A stretch of DNA of 64,000 bases from Fibrobacteria bacterium. Its GTDB lineage: Bacteria > Fibrobacterota > Fibrobacteria > UBA11236. The stretch spans positions 245,040-309,039 of the forward strand of contig JANYDA010000032.1 of assembly GCA_025360005.1 (NCBI GenBank), given 5' to 3'. The notes below the pieces were generated by a model that was not told where the DNA came from, did no database searches, and saw only the letters and a list, made by a program, of their open reading frames with translations. The translations under genes and the position numbers were made by a program. How positions within the stretch are numbered: the first letter of the stretch is position 1; every line of letters begins with the position of its first letter. Shown in pieces: positions 7,335 to 15,250 of the stretch.

Positions 7335-7409
7335 GGTTTAAATATAAGAACAAACATTCGGGGCAAAAGCGCCGGGCCGGTTCCGGGCTTCTTGCTATAA
7401 TATCCCATA

Positions 7410-8762
7410 ATGTCGCCGCGAATCTGGATTTGGTTGCTATTGGGTTCCGCCATGACCCGCGTCCACGCGGATGATTTAAACGGCTTGAACGAAGCGGTGG
7501 GCGTGAACCAGACCTTGGAAGAAGGTTTCGGAGCCCGCCAATCCGGCATGGCCGTTACTTTCGCGGCCTTCCAGCGCGATGCGGACGCGGTGGCCAATGC
7601 GCCCGCCGCCATGAACGACGTGGATGATTTCACCTTTTCCACCGCGCATGCGGAAAAGTTCGGGGAAGCCAAGTTCGACAACTTCGCTTTCCTGTTGCCC
7701 TTTGAGTCCCATAGCACCCTGGGGCTGGGGCTTTCCCGCTACGGCGTCAGCGGCATCGACTCCCGCCCGCCGGATAGCGATCCTCTGCAATCGCAACCGG
7801 CCGGGGTGTTCTCGGTGGCCGATTACTTGGTGGTCGGCTCTTTCGCGCGGCGCTGGGGCGGCCTGGATCTGGGAGTGGATCTCAATCTGCTTTACCGCCA
7901 CCTGGATCAAGACGGCCTTGGCATGCGCGCGGATGCCCAGGCCCTGTACACCGTGGATGAACGGTTCCGCTTCGGCGCCCTGCTCAAAGGAGCCATCCCT
8001 TCTTCCGCCCGGTGGCAATCCGGATATGCCGAGTACGAAGCGCCGGAACTCTATCTGGGAGCGGCCGCCCGCTTCCCGGCCCCTTACTTTTACGGGACCC
8101 TGGAAACCGATTGGCAAAGCGAAGGCGTTTTCCACCAGGGCGCCAAATCCGCCGTCAACCTGAACGGGGGTACGGCATACAAGAATCCGGGCGATTTTCT
8201 GGCGGCCAGCAATGTGGGATTGGAGTTCCTTTTCGACTTCGGTATGGCCTTGCGCTTTGGCCTGAACGAACTCTCCAAGCATTCCTTCACCGACGTCGCC
8301 ACCTTCGGCATCGGGTACGATTGGAAGCATATCCTGGGTCTCGACTACAGCTTTTCACCCCATCCCGGCCTGCTCTCAACGCATCGCATCTCCCTGCAAT
8401 TCACCCCCGCCTTTCCCAAATTCTCCGGTCGCGGCTTCCGCCCGCAAGCCGTGCATGCGACTTCACCGGCGGCCCCGGCGGAAGCAGGTTCCCCGGTGGG
8501 TAAGGAAGGCGTTTCGCCCGCCCCTGAAGAACCCGCTCAGGTAATCATCCCGGCCGCCCAACCGTCGCAAACTCCCGCGCATGCGTCGCATCCTGCCGGA
8601 ACCCCGGCGTCAGTCCCAGCGGCTCCCACGGAAACGAAACCGAAAACGGAATCCAGCGGCCAGACGACAACGCCGAAACCGGTTCCCGCAAAGGCTGCGT
8701 TACCTCCCGCTGGGCCCGGAACGGAAAAGGAAATCCTCGACAACGACGACGAGGGCCAATAG
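7410..8762 (+). CDS. PorV/PorQ-like outer-membrane barrel with Pro/Ala-rich tail
   Basis: A 450-residue protein. Residues 1-20 are a signal peptide ending in V-H-A. The N-terminal mature part has G-A-R-Q-S-G-M-A-V-T-F and D-A-V-A-N-A-P-A, the arrangement seen in PorV/PorQ/UPF0164 barrels. Alternating hydrophobic strands fill most of the first 345 residues. After L-D-Y-S-F-S-P and an L-Q-F-T-P strand comes a tail of about 105 residues rich in Pro, Ala, Glu and Thr, ending E-I-L-D-N-D-D-E-G-Q. In type IX secretion PorV carries cargo to the surface; this protein could do that or be an unrelated fatty-acid-type barrel. The tail after the barrel is unusual and would be expected in the periplasm or outside. 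Confidence 0.7.
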   Translation: MSPRIWIWLLLGSAMTRVHADDLNGLNEAVGVNQTLEEGFGARQSGMAVTFAAFQRDADAVANAPAAMNDVDDFTFSTAHAEKFGEAKFDNFAFLLPFESHSTLGLGLSRYGVSGIDSRPPDSDPLQSQPAGVFSVADYLVVGSFARRWGGLDLGVDLNLLYRHLDQDGLGMRADAQALYTVDERFRFGALLKGAIPSSARWQSGYAEYEAPELYLGAAARFPAPYFYGTLETDWQSEGVFHQGAKSAVNLNGGTAYKNPGDFLAASNVGLEFLFDFGMALRFGLNELSKHSFTDVATFGIGYDWKHILGLDYSFSPHPGLLSTHRISLQFTPAFPKFSGRGFRPQAVHATSPAAPAEAGSPVGKEGVSPAPEEPAQVIIPAAQPSQTPAHASHPAGTPASVPAAPTETKPKTESSGQTTTPKPVPAKAALPPAGPGTEKEILDNDDEGQ

Positions 8763-8767
8763 GCGGG

Positions 8768-9244
8768 CTATTTAAGCTCGGCTTGGTAGGATTCCACGTC
8801 CGGAAGAATTCGCATCACCCTGTCCAAATCCATGATCTGCAGGCTTTCCAGCACTTCCTCATCGCGCGTGATGATAAAGGTGGGCTTGCCGTGAACGGAT
8901 AGGCTTTGCATGGTTTTGACCAGCAGGTTGATGGTACTGCTGCTTAGAAAGGATGCCTTCTCGAAGGCGAAGGCTATGGAGCCTACGGACGGAACCGGCA
9001 CGGCGTTGATTTGCGCCCGCAGGTCTTCCAGGTCCTGGATTTTATAGACATTTCCGGTAATGGTGAACAGAACGTGGTTACCATCCATCTGCTTGCGGAT
9101 TTGGCTGCCGGGTGGAACGCTTTTGTCGGCAGGGGCTTGGCAGGCCGGGCAGGCATTGTCCCCGGTCAGCGAGCCCGTATAAACATTCCCGCAGGCTTTG
9201 CATTTGTGGAAACGCACGGTGGGAAACCGATCTTCATCTCGCAA
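8768..9244 (-). CDS. Zinc-ribbon STAS-domain protein
   Basis: A 158-residue protein. A C-x2-C pair at about residues 15-18 and another at 31-34 form a small zinc ribbon. Residues about 55-155 are a STAS domain with a predicted strand-helix pattern and S-S-S-T-I-N-L-L in the loop-helix area where SpoIIAA-type proteins carry a phosphorylatable Ser. STAS proteins act as anti-sigma-factor antagonists or scaffold parts. The STAS part resembles the N-terminus of the divergent gene at 9490, notably the L-D-x-x-M-R-I segment near its end, so the two may share a partner kinase or interact. The two genes are divergent across a 245-base leader. Confidence 0.75.
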   Translation of the reverse strand: MRDEDRFPTVRFHKCKACGNVYTGSLTGDNACPACQAPADKSVPPGSQIRKQMDGNHVLFTITGNVYKIQDLEDLRAQINAVPVPSVGSIAFAFEKASFLSSSTINLLVKTMQSLSVHGKPTFIITRDEEVLESLQIMDLDRVMRILPDVESYQAELK

Positions 9245-9417
9245 TGCGGATCCCTTTCGCCATGCCCATGATTATAGTCTTGAACGCGCGGAAAGCCGAG
9301 CCCAACTTGCGGCCATTACCCGCCTCTGCTTTGGAGGAGCGCAAGGCGAACCGATAGGCCCCCGGAGAAGGGCTCCAAGGCCGCAAAAATAGGCCAAAAA
9401 GCGGAAATTTTTCCCGG

Positions 9418-9443
9418 AATATTCTGCACGAAGGCAGAATATT
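9418..9443 (+). other. Perfect 10-bp stem hairpin in the leader of the STAS-PEGA gene
   Basis: AATATTCTGC at 9418-9427 pairs fully with GCAGAATATT at 9434-9443 around a six-base loop ACGAAG. It lies in the 245-base gap between the divergent STAS genes. No run of T follows, so it is not a simple terminator; a DNA operator or a leader RNA element are both possible. Confidence 0.5.
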
Positions 9444-9477
9444 TGTAACTTTCGTAAGAGCTTATCATGGGTCAATC

Positions 9478-9500
9478 CCCCCTGCTGAAGTGGCAGGGGG
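9478..9500 (+). other. Second leader hairpin overlapping the annotated GTG start
   Basis: CCCCCTGC at 9478-9485 pairs with GCAGGGGG at 9493-9500 around TGAAGTG. The GTG at 9490 lies in the loop and stem, so either this hairpin controls initiation or the real start is further down. The next bases can also fold (GGGTGAA with TTCGCCC at about 9503-9517). Confidence 0.5.
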
Positions 9501-11763
9501 ACGGGTGAAATTCGCCCGAAGTGCCGGGTATCACCGGGAGGTAGTTATCAAATTTGACATCCGCTCCGTTGGAATCTTCGATGTGGTATCCGCGCGTTTG
9601 GCCGATGGAGAAGTGTTCGATTCGGCCAAGCTGAAGAACACGGTCCGCTTCCTCATCGAAAACGACATGCGTAATGTCGTCATCGATCTGGGGAACCTGG
9701 AATATCTTTACAGCGATACCATCAACGCTTTCATAGCTTCCAACCGCCATATGCTGGAGGTGAGCGGACGTATCGCCATCCTTACCGAACACCCCAAGGT
9801 GCAGGATATCCTCAAACGCGCGGGCCTCGATAACATCATGCGCATCTATCGTTCGGAAGCGGAGATGATCGCGGACTCCAAAGAAATCCTGCGCCAAACG
9901 TCCAGTTACCGCATCGAAGAGCTGCAGAAGATTTCCACCCAGCCGGAAGCGCCTCCGATTCCAAAAACGGAATTCGACGACTTCAAAGCCGAAATGGGCC
10001 AACGCCTCGGCTCCAAGCTGGACAACAATGAGTTGCCGCAGTATCAGCTCGGCGTTCCCGCACCGCCTGCTTTCAATCCCGCTCCCAAGCCGCGCGAAAC
10101 GGAAACCGCCTACCCAACCTTCAATCCTCCCGGCTTCGGCGCCACCCAGCTTCCGGAGACTCCGGCCCCGGTATTTCCGCAGGCCCAGCCCGCCCCCGCC
10201 TACAACTTCAACAATCAAGCCTTTGGGGGAATGGCCAATACCACTCCCACCTTTCCCGGCCAGGGCAACCAGAACTTCAATCAGGCTCCGCCCAATTTCG
10301 ATTTCCCAACCGTGCAATTGCCTATCGGCCAATTCGGAAATGTGAACAATCCACAAGTGCCGATTGCGCCTCAAGGCGGCCCAGGCAGCGGCGCTCCAGG
10401 TCAGGAAGACTTGGATGCCGACAATCTGGTCGATCCCCGCCAGCGTAAGCCTTCCCAAGAACGTATGCGCAGCCCCAATGCGCGCAAACAACAGGGTCGT
10501 CGCGTGGGCGGCCGGGAATTTCCGGGGCAGGATGAAGAGCCCGCCCAGGATCGTCCCGTATATGCCGAAGAACGATCCCCGGAACCCCCTTCCCGTGAAG
10601 GCGAAAAGTTCGGTGCGTATAGCAACCTTCCTCCCATCAAGCCCTCCAACCTGGCGGAGGAAGCCCGCTTCCCGGCGAAGTTGATCATCCTGGCGGTTTT
10701 GATCGCCTTGGGAGTAGGCCTGTACTTTTTCTTGTCGAGCAAGAGCGCGCAACCGGTGGTGGAAAATCCTTCTTCCCAGCCCGCCACTCCTGCCACGCCT
10801 CAGGCAACCACACCTGCGCCGGTAACGCCGGCCGTTCCAGGCACTCCTGCTACGCCCACGGCGCAGCAGCCCGCACCCGCCGCACTTCCGGCCGCCCCCG
10901 CTGCTCCGGTGGCTCCGACCACGCCCGCCGCACAGGCACCGGTCGCCGCTCCCGTCAAGCCTCCCGTTGCCGCTCCCGTAAAACCGCTGGTAGAAACGTC
11001 CAAGCCCGCGCCTTTCACCAAACCGATTGTCAAACCGGAACCGAAAACTCCCCGGACCGCTTTGCATAAGCCGAAGCATGAGAAGGTGGAGAGGCCCGCG
11101 CCCGTCGCGGAAGAGCCGACTGCCGCTCCCGCCAAAGGCGGGTTGCATATCACAAGCAATCCTGCGGGCGCCGAAGTGTTGGTCAACTTCTCCAAAAAGG
11201 GCGTCACGCCCTTGGATGTAAACCTGGGCAATAACTCCAACAAGATCATCGTACGGTTGGCGGGTTACAAGCGTTTTGAAACCACCCTGCCTAAGAACAA
11301 TCCGGAACATGATCTGGAAGTGAACCTGGAAAAGGAAGAAGGCACCGAAGCAACCGTGAAGCCCGTGGCAGCCAAACCGGCTCCCGAGGCGGAAAAGCCG
11401 AAGCCGGAAGCCAAGCAGGAGAAGAAGCCGGATTATGTGGAACCGGAAGATCTACCCGTGCGGGCGCAAACTCCGGTTCCGGCCAGGGAGCCTGAACCTG
11501 AAGCCGTGGCTGCCAAGCCCAAGGCTTCCGATGCCGCCCCGGCCCCGGGAGACGGGCCCGTGGGAATAATTTTTCTTTCGAGCAGCCCTGCCCGGGCCGA
11601 CATCATTATCGACGGGAAGAATACCGGCAAGAAGACACCCGCCAAAATCGAACTTCCATCCGGGCAGCATCGTATAGAAATGAGCAAGAGCGGGCAGAAG
11701 TCCACGGTCGATCAGATCGTGAATGAAGGCAAGAACAAGGCTCTGCATCTGACCTTGCAATAA
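9490..11763 (+). CDS. STAS - Pro-rich linker - TM - double PEGA protein
   Basis: A 757-residue protein. Residues about 18-125 are a STAS domain similar to the divergent zinc-ribbon STAS protein. Residues 150-390 are rich in Pro, Gln and Asn. One membrane helix lies at about 397-416 (L-I-I-L-A-V-L-I-A-L). A long Pro/Ala-rich spacer follows, then two PEGA domains at about 550-620 (with S-N-P-A-G-A-E-V) and 690-757 (with S-S-P-A-R-A-D-I). With STAS inside and PEGA outside the inner membrane, the protein could link a cytoplasmic switch to the envelope. The start is uncertain: GTG at 9490 sits in a hairpin, and GTG at 9505 follows a purine-rich stretch. Two bases separate it from the next gene. 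Confidence 0.75.
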   Translation: MAGGRVKFARSAGYHREVVIKFDIRSVGIFDVVSARLADGEVFDSAKLKNTVRFLIENDMRNVVIDLGNLEYLYSDTINAFIASNRHMLEVSGRIAILTEHPKVQDILKRAGLDNIMRIYRSEAEMIADSKEILRQTSSYRIEELQKISTQPEAPPIPKTEFDDFKAEMGQRLGSKLDNNELPQYQLGVPAPPAFNPAPKPRETETAYPTFNPPGFGATQLPETPAPVFPQAQPAPAYNFNNQAFGGMANTTPTFPGQGNQNFNQAPPNFDFPTVQLPIGQFGNVNNPQVPIAPQGGPGSGAPGQEDLDADNLVDPRQRKPSQERMRSPNARKQQGRRVGGREFPGQDEEPAQDRPVYAEERSPEPPSREGEKFGAYSNLPPIKPSNLAEEARFPAKLIILAVLIALGVGLYFFLSSKSAQPVVENPSSQPATPATPQATTPAPVTPAVPGTPATPTAQQPAPAALPAAPAAPVAPTTPAAQAPVAAPVKPPVAAPVKPLVETSKPAPFTKPIVKPEPKTPRTALHKPKHEKVERPAPVAEEPTAAPAKGGLHITSNPAGAEVLVNFSKKGVTPLDVNLGNNSNKIIVRLAGYKRFETTLPKNNPEHDLEVNLEKEEGTEATVKPVAAKPAPEAEKPKPEAKQEKKPDYVEPEDLPVRAQTPVPAREPEPEAVAAKPKASDAAPAPGDGPVGIIFLSSSPARADIIIDGKNTGKKTPAKIELPSGQHRIEMSKSGQKSTVDQIVNEGKNKALHLTLQ

Positions 11764-11764
11764 G

Positions 11765-12793
11765 GTGAAGATTTCCCATCGGGATTTCCGGCCGCCGCGG
11801 CGTTCCAAATACGTCACCCAACCTCTCAAACGGCGGCCCACCTTTCGGATCCTACTGCTGGCCGGCATAGGGCTGGCGGTTTACCTCAAGTTCGATACCG
11901 TGGTTTCTTCCCGCGCTTTCCAAAGCCTGCGTAAGCCCAAGGAAATCATCTCCGCCTTCTCCCGGATAGGAAATGGGGCGCCTGAACGCCATGCGGACCC
12001 TATCGCCTTGAAATGGTCGGTCGATTCCGGCGGCGCGGAGGCGGATTGTCCATCGGCACGTCTGGACTCTTGCCTGCGCGGCTTGGCCGGAATGGATCCG
12101 GAGGCCTTGGGATCGCTGCGCGCGGCCATCCAAAAGGTGGAATGGCAATGGGATGCAGCTCCCATCGCCGGCTTTTCCGCTCATTTCCTGCGCAACGATA
12201 ATCCTTTGGATCTTTTGCATCCCAAGGAAACTGCGCTGGAGCTATCGCGCTTGGACTTGCCAACCGCCAAGGGAATTCTGCAGCTGATCCGCAAGCCCGG
12301 TAAAGAACCGGCCCCTTTATGCACGGCGGATAGGTGCCTAGATGAGGTGCATCCCCAAACGCCCTTCACCCATTATCGCAGTGCCGCCTCCCTACCCCTT
12401 GTCTCCGCGGATCAAGATCGCATCCCCGGCGCCGTGTTCATTCCCGAAGAGGGTGCGTCCGCAAAAGCGATATTGCCTGGAAGGGTAATCGCGCTCCCGA
12501 AGCATATGGAGCAGGATTGGCTGGAGATCTATCATGGAGCGAACCTCTTCTCCTTCTATCGCGGCTTTTCCCGCCTGCGTGCCGGACTGAAAGCGGGTTC
12601 CCGGGTCGGCATCGAGGATACCCTGGGTTTTCTAAGCGCCCCGGCGGACTCGGCAGCGGGAATCCCGCGGGACGGTAGAGTTGAGGCCGGATTGGAAATG
12701 CGGATAGTGAAGGATGGGTCAAGCGTGGATCCCATCGCGTGGTTGGAAGCCGAAGCCCAATCCGAACATACGGGAATGGCCCATGGCCACTGA
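11765..12793 (+). CDS. Membrane-anchored degenerate M23-like protein
   Basis: A 342-residue protein starting at GTG two bases after the upstream stop. A basic N-terminus and one membrane helix (about residues 28-42) suggest an inner-membrane anchor with the rest in the periplasm. The C-terminal region from about 220 follows the lysostaphin/M23 plan: A-I-L-P-G-R-V, then a Y-H-G segment, F-Y-R-G-F-S-R-L, G-S-R-V-G, and an L-E-M-R...V-D-P-I-A-W-L ending. The expected zinc and catalytic H-x-H before the F-E/M-R strand is missing, so it is probably not an active peptidase. Such domains can regulate murein hydrolases, as EnvC-like LytM factors do. The M23 assignment is by pattern and uncertain. Confidence 0.55.
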   Translation: MKISHRDFRPPRRSKYVTQPLKRRPTFRILLLAGIGLAVYLKFDTVVSSRAFQSLRKPKEIISAFSRIGNGAPERHADPIALKWSVDSGGAEADCPSARLDSCLRGLAGMDPEALGSLRAAIQKVEWQWDAAPIAGFSAHFLRNDNPLDLLHPKETALELSRLDLPTAKGILQLIRKPGKEPAPLCTADRCLDEVHPQTPFTHYRSAASLPLVSADQDRIPGAVFIPEEGASAKAILPGRVIALPKHMEQDWLEIYHGANLFSFYRGFSRLRAGLKAGSRVGIEDTLGFLSAPADSAAGIPRDGRVEAGLEMRIVKDGSSVDPIAWLEAEAQSEHTGMAHGH

Positions 12794-13127
12794 TCTGCGC
12801 GTCGCTTATCTTTCCATGCGCAAGCGGGGGTCCGATGCCTTCCCTCCCGAGTGCCTGGAATACCTTATGCAGTTGATCTTCCGGCTGTCCTTCCAAGGCA
12901 AGGGCTTTCGCGATTTGCTCCCCGCGGACCTGTGCCGGATTTTCCGTTCCCAGGCGAGGGAAGATTTCGGCGCGTTCACGGATGAAGCCTTGGAACGATT
13001 CGGCATTCGCTGCGGCGATGATTTGGGTAAGGCCGTGTTCCTATTGGCGGAACACCATTGCCTGATCTTGAAAGACGGGGAGAGCAGGGAGGACTATGCC
13101 GCGGCAGGATCCTTTCTGCGCGGATGA
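12783..13127 (+). CDS. Minf_1886-like conserved protein
   Basis: A 114-residue protein starting at ATG 12783, overlapping the upstream stop by 11 bases. It follows the small family first noted in Planctomycetes and Verrucomicrobia (Minf_1886): an early hydrophobic helix (L-E-Y-L-M-Q-L-I-F), an R-E-D-F-G-A-F helix, F-G-I-R-C-G-D-D-L-G-K-A-V-F-L-L and a final S-R-E-D-Y. Function of the family is unknown. It sits in a tight run from the STAS-PEGA gene to the lipoprotein gene, suggesting one transcript. Confidence 0.6.
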   Translation: MATDLRVAYLSMRKRGSDAFPPECLEYLMQLIFRLSFQGKGFRDLLPADLCRIFRSQAREDFGAFTDEALERFGIRCGDDLGKAVFLLAEHHCLILKDGESREDYAAAGSFLRG

Positions 13128-13873
13128 GGGGAAAAATGGGATTTTCCGGAACGAGAGCGTGGATGCTGCGGATGGCAGCTGGAAGCTTATACCTAGGCTT
13201 GTGCCTGACGGCGCTCTCCGGTTGCGGCGTGGGTTCCGAAATCGATCGCGAGCCCACCATCGCCTCCGGCATCCGCGTCGACAGCGTGAGTATCCTTCCC
13301 AGAGGCAGCAGATTCGTTTTGCGGGACTCGCTCACGCGGCTGGTTTTCGGGAAATTCTTCCGCGGCTACGCATGTTCGCGGATCCTGGAAATGGATCTCG
13401 ACTCGGTCTCCACGGGAATGCCGCCCGCCTTTCTGCCCCTTACCCGGGTGCGCCTTCCCGCCTCGGCGGATTGCGCCTTGGACTCGGCGGGACGGGATAG
13501 CCTGGTGACCCATGTTTTCCGGGAGCCGGAAGGTTTGATCCGCTTGGCCAATTCCGCGGGCAGGATCACGGATTCCGCCCAAGTAGTGTCCGGGACCATG
13601 TCTTTCGACAGCCTAACAGGCATCTTCAGCACGCTCACCCGCACCTTTTCCTCCGGCCATTATTCCGTGGTGGATTCCGCCGGCCAAACGCCCCGTTATC
13701 TCTACATCGATACCTTGGCGTGCGGCCGCTACCTTAACCAGGCGGAATTCTCACCGCAGGGGGACTCTTTGAAGGTACGTCTCTCCATTGTTACCCTGGA
13801 TCCCGCCGCCGCGCCCGGTTCCTGCCAAGGGACCACCCATGAGGATACCGTTACCGTCCGCAAGTCCCGCTGA
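13124..13873 (+). CDS. Lipoprotein of unknown function
   Basis: A 249-residue protein with a lipoprotein signal: a basic N-terminus, a hydrophobic stretch, and the lipobox L-S-G-C. The ATG at 13124 overlaps the preceding stop (ATGA); an in-frame ATG at 13136 has a better placed GAGGGG and may be the real start. The mature part is beta-rich with many Ser, Thr and Asp, and pairs of Cys (C-S-R-I-L, A-D-C-A-L, A-C-G-R-Y, S-C-Q-G) that could form disulfides. No known domain was recognised. Confidence 0.75.
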   Translation: MRGKMGFSGTRAWMLRMAAGSLYLGLCLTALSGCGVGSEIDREPTIASGIRVDSVSILPRGSRFVLRDSLTRLVFGKFFRGYACSRILEMDLDSVSTGMPPAFLPLTRVRLPASADCALDSAGRDSLVTHVFREPEGLIRLANSAGRITDSAQVVSGTMSFDSLTGIFSTLTRTFSSGHYSVVDSAGQTPRYLYIDTLACGRYLNQAEFSPQGDSLKVRLSIVTLDPAAAPGSCQGTTHEDTVTVRKSR

Positions 13874-13909
13874 CGATCGCTTCCGATTTCGCGGGCGCCT
13901 GGAACGCGT

Positions 13910-15061
13910 TCAATCCGGCGTGCCCAGCAACGGCCGCAAGGCCGCGCTCAGAGAGGCTTCCAAATCGAAAGTCAGGATTCCCGGGAACCGCTCCGCCCGA
14001 TCGGCGGCCAACCGATCCCGCGCGGCCGTATCGGTCCAAAGGGTTTCCATCGCTTCCGCCAAGCGGCCGGGATCGCGGCAATCGACGGCCAGGGCCGAAC
14101 CGCGCGCGAATTCTTCCTGGCTGGAACCGGCATGATAGATGGCCGGCTTGCCTTCCGCCAACGCTTCAAAGAGCGGCAACCCCCAGCCTTCGTACAAAGA
14201 ACTCGCGACATAGACGCGGCAATGGACCAGGTAGGCCCGACGATCCGCATCGGATAGGTATCCGGTCAAACGCACGCTGGCGGCCAGGCCATGCCGGGCG
14301 ATGGCGGAGGCCGTTTCCCCGTATCCCCAAGCCTTATGCCCGGCGATATACAACGGCGGCGCATCCGGATGCTTTTTTTTCAACAACGCGTATGCGGCGA
14401 TGAGGCCGGGGAAATTCTTGCGGGGTTCGATATTGCCCAAAGCCAGGAAATAATCCCCCGGAGGATGGCCCCCCGTCGCCGGGCCTCCTTCCGCAACCGG
14501 CGCCGCAGCTACCCCGCCCGGCGAACCCGTTCCGCTTTCCCATCGCAACGGACGGATGGGGCGCACCACGCGGATGCGATCCGCCGGAAGCCCCAAGAGC
14601 GAGATGAGGCGGGCCTTGGTGAATTCTGAAATGGCGACGATTGCATCCGCCTTAGGCGCCATGCGCCGTAGCCACCGGCGATTGTAAGGGTCATGGGAAG
14701 ACGTAGGCCAACCCAAATCCTCCAAGGGACCGGCATCCGCAATGGCCAAGGCGTATTTCGCGGCGGGCCGCCACCACGGCAGATTCTGGCCCAGGCATAG
14801 GACTGCGGCCGGCTGGACCCTTTTGATCAACAGCGGAAAGGAAAGTTGCGTCCATACGCGCAAGGGCTTGGCGGTCACGCTGACGAACCGGAAGCCGGGG
14901 GGCGGCTTGTACGCGCCCGCGCGCGGCAGGATAACCATTATATCGGCGGTCCCGGCGAGGCCGCGCAGGCCATCGACGAATAGGCGCGTCATGTTGCCTA
15001 AACCGGAATCGTTGCCGGCCGCCAGCGCTTCTACCAGGAGCAGGGGTTTTATCTTTTCCAT
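13910..15061 (-). CDS. GT4-family glycosyltransferase
   Basis: A 383-residue GT-B fold glycosyltransferase. The N-terminal half has an E-A-L-A-A-G-N-D-S-G-L-G start and A-I-A-D-A-G-P-L. The C-terminal half has L-A-L-G-N-I-E-P-R-K-N-F (sugar-nucleotide side), R-L-T-G-Y-L-S-D, then S-S-L-Y-E-G-W-G-L-P-L-F-E-A-L-A-E-G-K-P with the E-x7-E motif that contacts the donor. It probably adds a hexose to an envelope or exported glycan. The gene is convergent with the lipoprotein gene and stands alone, so acceptor and donor are unknown. Confidence 0.88.
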   Translation of the reverse strand: MEKIKPLLLVEALAAGNDSGLGNMTRLFVDGLRGLAGTADIMVILPRAGAYKPPPGFRFVSVTAKPLRVWTQLSFPLLIKRVQPAAVLCLGQNLPWWRPAAKYALAIADAGPLEDLGWPTSSHDPYNRRWLRRMAPKADAIVAISEFTKARLISLLGLPADRIRVVRPIRPLRWESGTGSPGGVAAAPVAEGGPATGGHPPGDYFLALGNIEPRKNFPGLIAAYALLKKKHPDAPPLYIAGHKAWGYGETASAIARHGLAASVRLTGYLSDADRRAYLVHCRVYVASSLYEGWGLPLFEALAEGKPAIYHAGSSQEEFARGSALAVDCRDPGRLAEAMETLWTDTAARDRLAADRAERFPGILTFDLEASLSAALRPLLGTPD

Positions 15062-15250
15062 GGTTCCAATGGCGCTACGAGGCCCGGGAAACGAGGCCCG
15101 GAAACGCGCCGGGAGGTTTTCCCTTCTTTACCCGTAAGCCTGTTCTAGGATACTATTATTGTTGCTGGGATGTAAGCACCGGCGCCTATTGAGCCGCGCG
15201 CCGGACCCGCGCCGGGCGGGGTCAGGGACCCTCCAAAGAAAGAACGGATA

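Noticed and set aside
9245..9489. Known riboswitch (cyclic di-GMP, cobalamin or FMN type)
   Set aside because: The leader is structured but the conserved cores of these classes are not seen.
9472..11310. A 612-residue open frame on the minus strand
   Set aside because: It lies opposite the STAS-PEGA gene, is Arg/Gly-rich without domain motifs, and is explained by GC-rich codon use of the true gene.
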